Shown here: positions 12,881 through 21,912 of the stretch, piece after piece | Layout of the letters: each line of letters starts with the position of its first letter | Numbering within the stretch: position 1 is the stretch's first letter | Assembly: GCF_003386235.1 (NCBI RefSeq) | Contig: NZ_QRDZ01000005.1 | Span: 248,001 to 312,000, forward strand | DNA: 64,000 nt | Direction: 5' to 3' | Origin: Cohnella phaseoli | GTDB lineage: Bacteria > Bacillota > Bacilli > Paenibacillales > Paenibacillaceae | Translations under genes and position numbers: made by a program | The notes under the pieces: generated by a model | The model's input: the letters and a program-made list of their open reading frames with translations, nothing else | What the model was told of the DNA's origin: nothing | The model's database searches: none

Positions 12881-14085
12881 GCGTATCAAGCGAAACGAAG
12901 TCAATGATCGCGAAAAAGTCGCTGTCGGTGGGGTGGCCGATCATCCTCGGAATCGTCCTGATCGCACTGACCATGCGGTCGCCGCTAACGTCGGTAGGCC
13001 CGTTGGTCGGCTCGATTCGCGAATCCCTCGGACTGTCGAATGCTGCGGCAGGCTTGCTCACTACACTGCCATTGCTTGCTTTCGCGCTGCTCTCACCGTT
13101 CGCGCCCATTCTGGCACGCCGCTTCGGGGTGGAGCGGACCCTGCTTTATGCGCTGGTTTTACTCATGGCGGGTATCGCGATCCGATCGATGTCCGCAACC
13201 GCTTCTTTGTTTATAGGCACTGCCTTGATCGGGCTGGCGATTGCGGCGTGCAACGTGCTCATTCCAAGTCTGGTCAAACGGGATTTTTCTCATCAAGTCG
13301 GCCTCATGACCGGCGTTTACTCCGTGTCCATGAATTTATGCGGGGCGATCGCGTCCGGTATGAGTATCCCGCTCGCCCGTAACCTCGGTTTCGGCTGGAA
13401 TGGCGCGCTCGCCATTTGGGGCATACTCGTTCTGTTGGTTGCGCTGTTCTGGTTGCCTCAAGCTCGGACGAGTCGGGCGTCTGCCGGGACAGCGACGAGC
13501 GGTGCGTCGAAGCGCCGAAGTCTGTGGCGTTCGCCGCTGGCATGGATGGTTACGATTTTTATGGGGACGCAGTCTCTCTTATTCTACGTTTTGATCGCTT
13601 GGCTGCCTGAAATCATGACAAGCCGGGGTTTGGATGAAGACAGCGGCGGTTGGATGCTGTCGCTGTTTCAGATTGCTGCGCTGCCCGTAGCGTTCATTGT
13701 GCCGATCGTAGCGGGACGCATGAAGAACCAACGTTTGCTGGTCATCATCATGACGGTTCTGTTGTTTGTTTCACTGGGAGGTCTTTATTTCGGAGGAAAT
13801 GCCTTCATTTCGTTGTGGACCGTTTTACTTGGAATTGGCGGGGGATGTGCGTTCAGCTTGGCTATGATTTTTTTAAGCCTGCGAACGAAAGATGCCTTCG
13901 ATTCCGCTTCTCTGTCCGGCATGTCGCAATCGGTCGGATATTTGCTGGCGGCAACCGGACCGATCTTGTTCGGTTTGCTTCATGATATCACAGCAAGCTG
14001 GAACCCTCCGCTGTTGCTGCTGCTTGGCGTTAGCACTCTATTGCTCCTGGCCGGCTTGGGCGCCTCCAGAAATCGCACGGTATAA
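12877..14085 (+). CDS. MFS transporter, CynX/NimT family
   Basis: Cytoplasmic membrane transporter of 402 residues with about 12 helices. The first helix and loop, with ALTMRSPLTSVGPLVGSI, are typical of the cyanate/nitroimidazole (CynX/NimT/YycB) branch. Its ATG overlaps the GntR stop codon (ATGA), so translation is probably coupled. The substrate is not evident: no cyanase gene is nearby. It is convergent with the response regulator gene; 14086-14259 holds no gene I can support. Confidence 0.85.
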   Translation: MSVSSETKSMIAKKSLSVGWPIILGIVLIALTMRSPLTSVGPLVGSIRESLGLSNAAAGLLTTLPLLAFALLSPFAPILARRFGVERTLLYALVLLMAGIAIRSMSATASLFIGTALIGLAIAACNVLIPSLVKRDFSHQVGLMTGVYSVSMNLCGAIASGMSIPLARNLGFGWNGALAIWGILVLLVALFWLPQARTSRASAGTATSGASKRRSLWRSPLAWMVTIFMGTQSLLFYVLIAWLPEIMTSRGLDEDSGGWMLSLFQIAALPVAFIVPIVAGRMKNQRLLVIIMTVLLFVSLGGLYFGGNAFISLWTVLLGIGGGCAFSLAMIFLSLRTKDAFDSASLSGMSQSVGYLLAATGPILFGLLHDITASWNPPLLLLLGVSTLLLLAGLGASRNRTV

Positions 14086-14259
14086 GGCACATGAAGCGGT
14101 CCGTTTGCTCGGTGCTGCCCAGAAGCGGAAGCGTGCCCGGAAAACCGCCGAATGCTCTCGGCAGAGACGGACAGAACTCGCAGTTCATGTCTGTCAGGCC
14201 GGCCTTATACGGGAAATCGGAACGCTACCGCGTCGCCGGTTACAGGACGAATACTGTCC

Positions 14260-15864
14260 TCAATCAGCCGGCGCCGGTTTCGTAACCTTAGCCAAAGCTT
14301 TCCTATACTCAATCGGATACACGCCTACGAACTTTTTGAAAATATTCGAGAAATAGGTGACATTGGTGAACCCGATCATCGTTGAAATTTGATTCGATTT
14401 CAAAGTCGTTTGGGCGAGCAATTCCTTGGATTTTTCGATCCGTATGCGGTTTAGGTAATTGGAGAACATATCTCCGGTTGTTTTCTTGAACAATTGACCC
14501 AGATAGGCGGTACTGACGTTAAACGTATTGGAAAGGGTTTTGAGCGACATCTCTTCGGCATAATGACCATCGATATATTGCAGAATGCTTTTGATGGTGG
14601 GATGAATGCTTTCATAGGTCGTTTCCAATTGGTCCATATAATTTCCGATAAACAGCTTCAGCCACTCGGAGAGATCGGTTTTTGGATGCGCACGCAAAAT
14701 ATCGAATAGAGCATGACCCGTGCGACGATGGATTTCATCCATATGATTGCCGGGAAGCTGGAGCGTGCCGAAAATATGGAACAGCATTTCCGCCGTAAGG
14801 CCCAGGACGTATTCGGAGGTGACATCGGTCCTGTTTTTAAGCCGCCCGAAGATGGCATCGACGCATAGGAGCGCTTCTGTTTTGTTATTGGAGAGGATCG
14901 CGCTCTTTAAGGAATCATAATCGATGGTAAAATCATCTTCAAAATGGGCTGTATTTCTCTTTAATTGCTCGTAATTGACGACCGAGTTAGGCGGCAGCAA
15001 ACGGTAATCTTTAAGCTTATAGGCATGCTGGTAGCTTTTGTGGACATAGGGATATCCATTCTCGACGGAGCCAAGAGCAACAGAAATATCTATTTTCAAA
15101 TATTGATTGATTTTGAGGATACATTGCTCCAACAGCTTATGGATTTGATCTTCATCGATTTCTCCGTGATTCCAAGCAAATATAATAATCAGATCGCCGC
15201 TTAAATTGTTGAAGAGAACGGGATTTCCGTTACGTCCCAGAATTTCCTGGCAGATATTAAGTGCGGAGAACGATAAATAATCGGGATTCCGCTCGTCAAC
15301 CGTTAATCTATAATGACTTGATATACTAATCAGACAAACCATGTACATGGGGTAAGCAAGATTAATCTGAAGAAAGCCGGCACGCTCCGCAAGCTCGTCA
15401 TTTCGTATGGAATGAGTGACCCAGCGGTTAAGTATATTTTCTTTGACGATATTGTAGTTTTGCCTGTTTTGAATGTCCATCCGCAGCTCTTGATCGATCT
15501 TTTGGATGGAATGGAGGAGGGTATCGGACAGTTCTTCTTCTTCAACAGGCTTTAGCAAATAATTTTCAATGCCTAGCTTCGAGGCTTCTTTCACAAATCC
15601 AAAGTCGTCATAGCTGCTTAAGATCACAATCTTAATATTCAGACCTTTGCCGCGGATGGCCCGGATCAGCTCTAACCCATCCATATTCGGCATTTTGATA
15701 TCGGTAATCAAGATGTGGATCGGGGTCTGCTCGACGATTTTCATCGCTTCAATCCCGTCTTTTGCGCAAGCGACGATCTCGGCGCCATGCTCCTCCCAGT
15801 TGATGATTTGCTGTAGCCCTTTAAGGATCATCGTTTCGTCATCCGCGATCAACACCTTGTACAT
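14260..15864 (-). CDS. Response regulator, YesN type (AraC output)
   Basis: Cytosolic response regulator of 534 residues. The receiver domain covers residues 1-120 with DDE near the start, a phosphoacceptor Asp in ITDIKMPNMDGLE and Lys in LLKPVEE. A middle region of about 270 residues typical of YesN proteins follows, then a two-HTH AraC domain at the C-terminus (SLKTLSNTFNVSTAYLGQLF and IGFTNVTYFSNIFKKF). GAGGAG lies 10 bases before ATG 15864; a TTG two codons earlier is possible. It overlaps the end of the sensor kinase gene and should activate the divergent importer operon at 17930. Confidence 0.92.
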   Translation of the reverse strand: MYKVLIADDETMILKGLQQIINWEEHGAEIVACAKDGIEAMKIVEQTPIHILITDIKMPNMDGLELIRAIRGKGLNIKIVILSSYDDFGFVKEASKLGIENYLLKPVEEEELSDTLLHSIQKIDQELRMDIQNRQNYNIVKENILNRWVTHSIRNDELAERAGFLQINLAYPMYMVCLISISSHYRLTVDERNPDYLSFSALNICQEILGRNGNPVLFNNLSGDLIIIFAWNHGEIDEDQIHKLLEQCILKINQYLKIDISVALGSVENGYPYVHKSYQHAYKLKDYRLLPPNSVVNYEQLKRNTAHFEDDFTIDYDSLKSAILSNNKTEALLCVDAIFGRLKNRTDVTSEYVLGLTAEMLFHIFGTLQLPGNHMDEIHRRTGHALFDILRAHPKTDLSEWLKLFIGNYMDQLETTYESIHPTIKSILQYIDGHYAEEMSLKTLSNTFNVSTAYLGQLFKKTTGDMFSNYLNRIRIEKSKELLAQTTLKSNQISTMIGFTNVTYFSNIFKKFVGVYPIEYRKALAKVTKPAPAD

Positions 15865-17734
15865 GTGCAAGCAGCTCCTCTTTCGTTAATGCGAGAATCG
15901 TTAAAATGACTTCGGTTCCCAGATGGCGGCCGCTTTTTATTTCCAAACCGCAATGATCCCCGTAAATAAGCTTCGTTCTGGATTCGACGTTCACCAGGCC
16001 GATACTCTCTTGACTGTACATATGCAGGTTTTTCAGCTTATCGGTTAGGGTAGCTAAACGCATAGCGTCCATGCCATGACCATTGTCAGAAACGGATAAC
16101 ACGATGCAACCATTCGCTTTACTTCCTTTGACCGTAATCACATTGTCGTAGTTGTTGAGATTGATTCCATGGAAGATCGTGTTCTCAATGATCGGTTGCA
16201 GCAAATGTTTGGGGATTCCGTAGGGCAAAATTTCATCCTCGATATCAATGATCACTTCCAGCAGATCTCCGAATCTTAGACTATATAACTCAAGGAAGGA
16301 GCGGCAATAACGCAATTCATCGTCGACAGAAATGATCATTTCGTCCTTAACGCTGCTGCGGATCAATTTGGCGAGAATTTTAATCATTTGGCTAACCGTC
16401 TGATCTTGGGTGACGATTGCCGTCATTCGGATCGTCTCCAAAGTGTTATACAGAAAGTGAGGATTAATCTGAGATTGCAGCGCGTAAAGTTCAGCCGTCC
16501 TTTGCTTTAACTCGGCTTCCTTGCGTCGCAGCTCCAAAGTCAATTCCCGTTGGATGTAATCCTCCAGCTTTTCGCTCATAATATTCAAGTTGTGGGCGAT
16601 GAGCCCGACTTCGTCATTTTTCCCCTTAAACTGGATTCGGGAAGTAAGATTCCCCCGTTGAATTTCTTTGATCGTATGCAAAACATTCGCCAGTCGTTTG
16701 GAGAAGATCGAAGACCCGAAAAAGGACAATAATAGGATAGCGGTCAAGCAGGCCAAGGTCGTCGTTAAAATAACATGCGTGAACTTCGTTATGCCCTTGT
16801 ATAGATCCGATTTGGGAATCATGCCAACGACGGCAAATCCATAGTCTTCATCTCGATAAACATTGACAATGGAATGATCGATTGTAGTGGAACGATCGGG
16901 AGAAGCTATAATATCTTCGTAAGGAAATCGCTTTCCATAAAATTGACCGGAAGAATCGAATAAAACGTCGCCATCGGGAGTTAAAATCAGAATGCTGCCT
17001 ATCACATTTAGTTTAAATCCCGCGAAGACAGATTTGATTGAGTCTGCATCGTAAGTGGACACCATATAGCCAACATACTGGGATGGATCGTCCGGATCTC
17101 TGAGATAATCGTAAATCGCGTACATGAATTTAGGATCTTGGCCCGTCGTTTTATTAAAAGCAGGGATATAACGAATTCTTTGTGAATTGATATGCGTGTT
17201 TCGGCGCGAATGATCAATATAATCGCTAATCGTTGGCACATGCTGAGCAAATTTCCCGTTTCGACCGGTGGATAACTGAAAGTCGAAAGACGCATTAACT
17301 AACAGCATATCCGACATATTGGAATCGCTAGGCAGCGCTCTTGCGGTCATAAAATGATAGATGTAGGCCGTTTTTTCTACGATTTCCGAAGAAGTGGCCG
17401 CGGACAGGTCGGATTGAACGGATTGCCGATATTTGTTCACATCCTGGAAGGCCTGAATGACCGAATACCCCCCGCCAGTCTCCAACAACTCCCCGTAATA
17501 CATGTAATTCATCGTTTTCTTGAAATTTTTATTTTGATCGAAGAAATAGGAATTTACCGCTTCAAGAACTTGGCTATTGTAGCTGATCGCCTGCTCCTTA
17601 AGGGTGCTCGAAATATAATTAAAAATCAAAATAACTAAAACGCTTACAGTACTGATGATAATGAACGAGTTCAGGAGCAGCAGCTTGTTCAGGAAACGAC
17701 TTTTGATGTATTTGGCGACCCATACTCGCATCAT
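15839..17734 (-). CDS. Sensor histidine kinase, YesM type
   Basis: Membrane sensor kinase of 631 residues. A first membrane helix at about 18-40 and a second at about 305-325 enclose an extracytoplasmic Cache-like sensor. A HAMP domain follows, then the His_kinase domain with the phosphorylated His in QSQINPHFLYNTLETI, and a HATPase domain with ENTIFHG and SDNGHGM. This is the LytS/YesM class that pairs with YesN regulators. It overlaps the response regulator by 26 bases and is divergent from the permease genes at 17930, whose substrate it probably senses with the binding protein. Confidence 0.92.
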   Translation of the reverse strand: MMRVWVAKYIKSRFLNKLLLLNSFIIISTVSVLVILIFNYISSTLKEQAISYNSQVLEAVNSYFFDQNKNFKKTMNYMYYGELLETGGGYSVIQAFQDVNKYRQSVQSDLSAATSSEIVEKTAYIYHFMTARALPSDSNMSDMLLVNASFDFQLSTGRNGKFAQHVPTISDYIDHSRRNTHINSQRIRYIPAFNKTTGQDPKFMYAIYDYLRDPDDPSQYVGYMVSTYDADSIKSVFAGFKLNVIGSILILTPDGDVLFDSSGQFYGKRFPYEDIIASPDRSTTIDHSIVNVYRDEDYGFAVVGMIPKSDLYKGITKFTHVILTTTLACLTAILLLSFFGSSIFSKRLANVLHTIKEIQRGNLTSRIQFKGKNDEVGLIAHNLNIMSEKLEDYIQRELTLELRRKEAELKQRTAELYALQSQINPHFLYNTLETIRMTAIVTQDQTVSQMIKILAKLIRSSVKDEMIISVDDELRYCRSFLELYSLRFGDLLEVIIDIEDEILPYGIPKHLLQPIIENTIFHGINLNNYDNVITVKGSKANGCIVLSVSDNGHGMDAMRLATLTDKLKNLHMYSQESIGLVNVESRTKLIYGDHCGLEIKSGRHLGTEVILTILALTKEELLAHVQGVDRG

Positions 17735-17874
17735 AAAATCACCATTTCAGCTCCCTATTTTGATTTAGGCCTACTATAACATATTCGATTTTGCTATTGA
17801 ACACGCAGAAGCGCAAGTTACGAGGCAAAACGGGCATATCCATAATTTTTGTAATTAAGCGAAAATCATTGTAA

Positions 17875-17904
17875 TTGTTGAATGTAGACATTCGACTATA
17901 CAAT
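17875..17904 (+). promoter_or_regulatory. Candidate promoter of the 17.9-25.9 kb importer operon
   Basis: TTGTTG (17875-17880), 18 bases, TACAAT (17899-17904). A small palindrome GAATGT-AG-ACATTC (17880-17893) lies in the spacer, a possible binding site for the divergent YesN-type activator. Confidence 0.5.
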
Positions 17905-17929
17905 ACGAAGCAGGAGGTATTGAGCGACA

Positions 17930-18880
17930 ATGATAAACGAATCCATGAAGAAGATCGAGCCGTACCGAACAATGGGGTTAACGGGAAAAACAAAAACCAA
18001 AGTCAAGCTGTTCCTTTGGATTTCTCCGTTCCTTATGCTTACCTTTGTGTTTTATTACCTGCCGCTTTTCGGATGGTCCTTTGCGTTTGTCGATTATATC
18101 CCGGGTGTGCCTTTACTTAAGCAGGAATTTGTGGGAATGAAATATTTCGAGATCATTTTCTCCGGCGGCAATGATTTTTTTGAGGTCATTCGCAATACGT
18201 TGGCGTTAAGCTTTCTTGGCGTGGCTGTCGCGCCGATTCCGGTGATTTTTGCGATAGCGCTTACAGAAATTCGAATTCCAATTTTATCGCGGTTTATTCA
18301 GACGGTCGCTTCCATCCCCAACTTTATTTCCTGGATTTTGGTCTACGCGGTGTTTTTCGCTTTGTTTTCTTCAGGGGACGGACTGATCAACAAAGTGCTG
18401 CTGGATACGCATTTGATCCGTAAGCCATTGGAACCGTTAATTAGCGATACCTACGCCTGGTATATTCAATTGCTGATCGGGTTATGGAAAGGCACAGGTT
18501 GGGGAGCGATTATTTACATTGCGGCAATCGTAGGCATCGACCAGGAGCTGTATAACGCAGCCAAGGTGGACGGCGCAGGAAGGTTCCGCAAAATATGGCA
18601 CATTACGATTCCCGGAATCGTACCTACTTTTTTTGTCCTGCTGCTGCTTTCCATATCGAACATCCTCAGCAACGGTTTCGAGCAGTACTATGTGTTTCAG
18701 AATCCGATGAATATCGGCAAGCTAGAGGTGTTTGATACTTATATTTATCGGATGGGCATCGCCAATGCGGAATATTCCTTCTCAACGGCAATGGGAATCT
18801 TCAAATCCGTGATCAGTATTGCCTTGCTGTTGTTTGCCAACTTTTTATCCAGAGTCGTGAGGAAAGAGAGCATTATTTAA
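17930..18880 (+). CDS. Sugar ABC transporter permease (LplB/UgpA type)
   Basis: Integral membrane subunit of a carbohydrate ABC importer, 316 residues with six predicted helices. The EAA loop that docks with the ATPase appears as EQELYNAAKVDGAGRFRKIW. AGGAGGT lies upstream; an in-frame ATG at 17945 is a possible alternative start. It is followed by the LplC-type partner, a palindromic element, the binding lipoprotein and two glycoside hydrolases, all in one direction. No ATPase gene is present, so a shared MsmX-type ATPase is assumed. Confidence 0.9.
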   Translation: MINESMKKIEPYRTMGLTGKTKTKVKLFLWISPFLMLTFVFYYLPLFGWSFAFVDYIPGVPLLKQEFVGMKYFEIIFSGGNDFFEVIRNTLALSFLGVAVAPIPVIFAIALTEIRIPILSRFIQTVASIPNFISWILVYAVFFALFSSGDGLINKVLLDTHLIRKPLEPLISDTYAWYIQLLIGLWKGTGWGAIIYIAAIVGIDQELYNAAKVDGAGRFRKIWHITIPGIVPTFFVLLLLSISNILSNGFEQYYVFQNPMNIGKLEVFDTYIYRMGIANAEYSFSTAMGIFKSVISIALLLFANFLSRVVRKESII

Positions 18881-18912
18881 TTAGGGGCAGTTGAAAGAAA
18901 GGTGTTTCTACA

Positions 18913-19800
18913 TTGGAAAAAATCAAAAACGCGTTGTTTCAAATCGTGAATACCGGAATGCTGCTTCTCTTCTCGCTGTCCTGTATCTATCCGTTCTACT
19001 ATATCATTATCAATTCCATGAGCAATCCTGTAGAGATCGCCAATGGGGTGTACTTCTTTCCGAAGGACATCACTTGGGCGGCTTATCAACAGTTGTCGCA
19101 CATTCCGAATCTCTACCATAGCGTGTTCGTTTCGGTTGCGCGAACGATTGTTGGAACCGTCCTGACGGTGCTGAGCTGTGCTTTTGTCGGATATTTGGTT
19201 ACGAAGAAGCTTATGCCCTGTCGCAAATGGATCTATCGATTTATTATTTTCACCATGTTCTTCAATTCCGGATTGATTCCGTGGTACATGGTCATGAAAG
19301 AGCTCCATCTGAAAAATAACTTTCTGCTTTACGTATTGCCAACGATGATTTCCGCATTCTTTATCATCTTGATCAAAACCTATATTGAATCGCTGCCAAC
19401 CTCCTTGGAGGAATCGGCAGAGGTGGACGGCGCCGATACGTTCACGATTTTCGCCAAAATCATTTTTCCGTTGTCCCTGCCGATCGTCGCGTGCATTGCC
19501 GTATTTACGGCCGTAAACCAATGGAACTCCTGGGCCGATAATCTTTACTTGGTTAGCGACAGCCGCCTGGATACGCTTCAGCTTCTCTTATATCGGAATC
19601 TTCAATCCAATATGGCGAGCGTGCTGCAGTCGTCGTCGAACTCCAATGCCGCTGCCTCCTTGTCCAGTTCCGTACAGGTGACGGCTACTTCGATCAAGCA
19701 TGCCATGACGGTAATTACGGTGTTGCCTATTCTGGTCGTATATCCGCTGATGCAGAAGTATTTTGTCAAAGGAATCATGCTGGGTGCGGTTAAGGGATAG
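18913..19800 (+). CDS. Sugar ABC transporter permease (LplC/UgpE type)
   Basis: Second membrane subunit, 295 residues, six helices, with EAA loop LPTSLEESAEVDGADTFTIF and the family's C-terminal PLMQKYFVKGIMLGAVKG. The start is TTG at 18913, with AAAGGTG 8 bases upstream. It lies 32 bases after the LplB-type gene. After its stop comes a 222-bp palindromic element and then the lipoprotein gene of the same system. Confidence 0.9.
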   Translation: MEKIKNALFQIVNTGMLLLFSLSCIYPFYYIIINSMSNPVEIANGVYFFPKDITWAAYQQLSHIPNLYHSVFVSVARTIVGTVLTVLSCAFVGYLVTKKLMPCRKWIYRFIIFTMFFNSGLIPWYMVMKELHLKNNFLLYVLPTMISAFFIILIKTYIESLPTSLEESAEVDGADTFTIFAKIIFPLSLPIVACIAVFTAVNQWNSWADNLYLVSDSRLDTLQLLLYRNLQSNMASVLQSSSNSNAAASLSSSVQVTATSIKHAMTVITVLPILVVYPLMQKYFVKGIMLGAVKG

Positions 19801-19817
19801 TCCATTTCGATAAGAAT

Positions 19818-20039
19818 GGGGCTGTCCCATAAGCGGAGTTGCTTAAGACGACCGATAACAAAAGGTAAGGAAGGTGTATGTATCTCCCGGAGACTGCCTC
19901 ATACGCTCCTGAAATCACCTTATCACGGGTTTACCTATTCAGATTTCAGGAGCGTATAGCATCGGAGGGAGATACATACACCTGCCCCCTTTTCATCAAT
20001 TATCTTTCAAAGCAGCTTAGTGACTTATAGACCAGCCCC
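19818..20039. mobile_element. MITE-like long imperfect palindrome, copy B
   Basis: 222 bp from GGGGCTGTCCCATAAG to CTTATAGACCAGCCCC, with inner arms GTGTATGTATCTCCC/GGGAGATACATACAC and ATACGCTCCTGAAAT/ATTTCAGGAGCGTAT. It is the best preserved copy and in the same orientation as copy A. It sits between permease and lipoprotein genes of one importer operon, so transcripts must pass through it or stop at it. Confidence 0.8.
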
Positions 20040-20075
20040 GTTGTTATAAAAAAATCAGGAATTGGGGGATTTGCC

Positions 20076-21839
20076 TTGAAGAACAAAGTCGGATTTATTC
20101 TCTTATCCATCCTGTTGACGGTCGCACTGGCCGGATGCTCGGGCGGTAAGACGGAAGAAGTAAAGTCGTCCGCGGAATCTAGCACTAGCGAGCCTACGAA
20201 AGGAGAAGTCGAGGAAAAGCCGCCCGTCAAATTGAAAATTGCCGCCTTCACCTTAAACAGCGTGCCCAACGGAATTGCCCAGGATCCTGTCTCCAAATAC
20301 ATTGAAGACAAGTTTGGCATCACGATGGATATCACCTCGGTAGGCGGAGGCGATGACTGGCCTCAGAAGCTGAATGCTTTAATCGCCAGCAACGATCTGC
20401 CGGACATCTTCCTTGTTACGGATCCGGTGAAGCAAATTCCGCAAATGATCAAAGCCGGCCAAATCCGGCAGCTCGACGATTTGCTTGAGAAGCATGGAAA
20501 GAATATCGTGTCCGATAACTCCGGTAAAGCGATGGTCGAACTGAACAAGCAATACAGTACGGATGGCAAGCTTTATACGATCGGCATGAATCGCGGAACC
20601 TACGATATCGGCACGCAGCAGCTTGCGGGACATTTTATCCGCTGGGATCTCTATAAACAACTGGGCTATCCGAAGCTGGAAAACTTCGACACGGATCTCT
20701 TGAACGTACTTCAGCAAATGCAAAATGCCGAGCCTACGACAAAGGACGGCAAGAAGGTGTATGCCCTGGGCGGATGGTTTGCGGACGGGCAAGGCTGGGG
20801 GGATTGGACGCTGGTTTCTCCGCTTGCATTCGCGGAAGGAATCGTAGGGATTTCAGGCGGGGATAAGCTTGCGGTAGCGGATATTCTAAACAATACGATA
20901 TCTCCCAATAATATGCTTACCGACGAGAACGGTTTGTTCTGGCGAGGGTTGAAATTTTATAACCAGGCCAATCGGATGGGGATTCTGGATCCGGATTCTT
21001 TCTCGCAGAAAGCCGACATCTATGAAGATAAGTTAAAAGCCGGAAGATATCTCTATACGGGGATTGGGTGGGACGTCGACCTGGTGAATAGAGGGTTCGA
21101 GGAGGCGGGGATGCCGGATAAGGGCATGGTTGCGCTCCCGGCACTGAATTCGGACACGTATACATTGATGAATATGCTGCCAGCCGGCGAGGCAAAGTAT
21201 GCGATCTCCGCAAACTGCAAATACCCGGAACGAGCTATGGAGCTGCTAGATTTCCTTGCCTCTTACGAGGGTTCAAGAATCGTGTGGAATGGACCGGAAG
21301 GCGTCAATTGGACCATGGAAAACGGCAAACCGACCCCAACGGACGAGTTTCTTGCGCGGGGCGGCGAGGACGAATTCAAAAAGGAAACCGGAGCGGGCGT
21401 GTTCCATCATTTTGTTGGCTTTGCCAGCGCGACGATCGACCCTACTACCAATACGCCGGTCAACCTGTATGAGTGGTCCGATAAAGCAATCGAGAAAAAG
21501 ATTAAGCCTGTTCATAAAGACATGCTAGCGCATTATGGAAAAGAAACTTTACGCGATCTGTATACCTCCAACGTGAAAGCGTATAAGGCCAACTCGCTGT
21601 TCAACCTAGGAGAACTACCGGATGATTTGAAGACTTACGATACCAATCTGCAAGCCTATATTTACAAGAATGAATTTAAGCTCATTTCCGCGAAGGACGA
21701 CGATGAATTTAACAAGCTTAAGGATGAGTTTATTAAAGGATTGGATCAATTCAAAATGGACGAGATTTTCGCATACTGGAAAGCTAAAGCCGAAGAATCT
21801 TCCGTCCAAATGGCGCCGATCTACGATTTGCTGAAATAA
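20076..21839 (+). CDS. Sugar ABC transporter substrate-binding lipoprotein
   Basis: Binding protein of the 17.9 kb importer, 587 residues. A signal peptide ends at the lipobox LAGC (Cys about residue 21), followed by a Ser/Glu/Lys tether and a family 1 solute-binding fold of the LplA type. The start is TTG at 20076 with GGGGGAT upstream. It lies downstream of the permeases, the opposite order to many loci, and is separated from them by the palindromic element. The adjacent hydrolases suggest an oligosaccharide released from a plant or microbial polysaccharide. Confidence 0.9.
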   Translation: MKNKVGFILLSILLTVALAGCSGGKTEEVKSSAESSTSEPTKGEVEEKPPVKLKIAAFTLNSVPNGIAQDPVSKYIEDKFGITMDITSVGGGDDWPQKLNALIASNDLPDIFLVTDPVKQIPQMIKAGQIRQLDDLLEKHGKNIVSDNSGKAMVELNKQYSTDGKLYTIGMNRGTYDIGTQQLAGHFIRWDLYKQLGYPKLENFDTDLLNVLQQMQNAEPTTKDGKKVYALGGWFADGQGWGDWTLVSPLAFAEGIVGISGGDKLAVADILNNTISPNNMLTDENGLFWRGLKFYNQANRMGILDPDSFSQKADIYEDKLKAGRYLYTGIGWDVDLVNRGFEEAGMPDKGMVALPALNSDTYTLMNMLPAGEAKYAISANCKYPERAMELLDFLASYEGSRIVWNGPEGVNWTMENGKPTPTDEFLARGGEDEFKKETGAGVFHHFVGFASATIDPTTNTPVNLYEWSDKAIEKKIKPVHKDMLAHYGKETLRDLYTSNVKAYKANSLFNLGELPDDLKTYDTNLQAYIYKNEFKLISAKDDDEFNKLKDEFIKGLDQFKMDEIFAYWKAKAEESSVQMAPIYDLLK

Positions 21840-21912
21840 GGAGGAGCTATGCCGACTGTACGCGAACCGGATGTCGCAATGCCCTATCGATATTTTACGA
21901 GGAGGAAGTAGG

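Noticed and set aside
12985-14085. Cyanate utilisation operon
   Set aside because: The transporter is of the CynX/NimT family, but there is no cyanase or carbonic anhydrase gene, so the substrate is left open.
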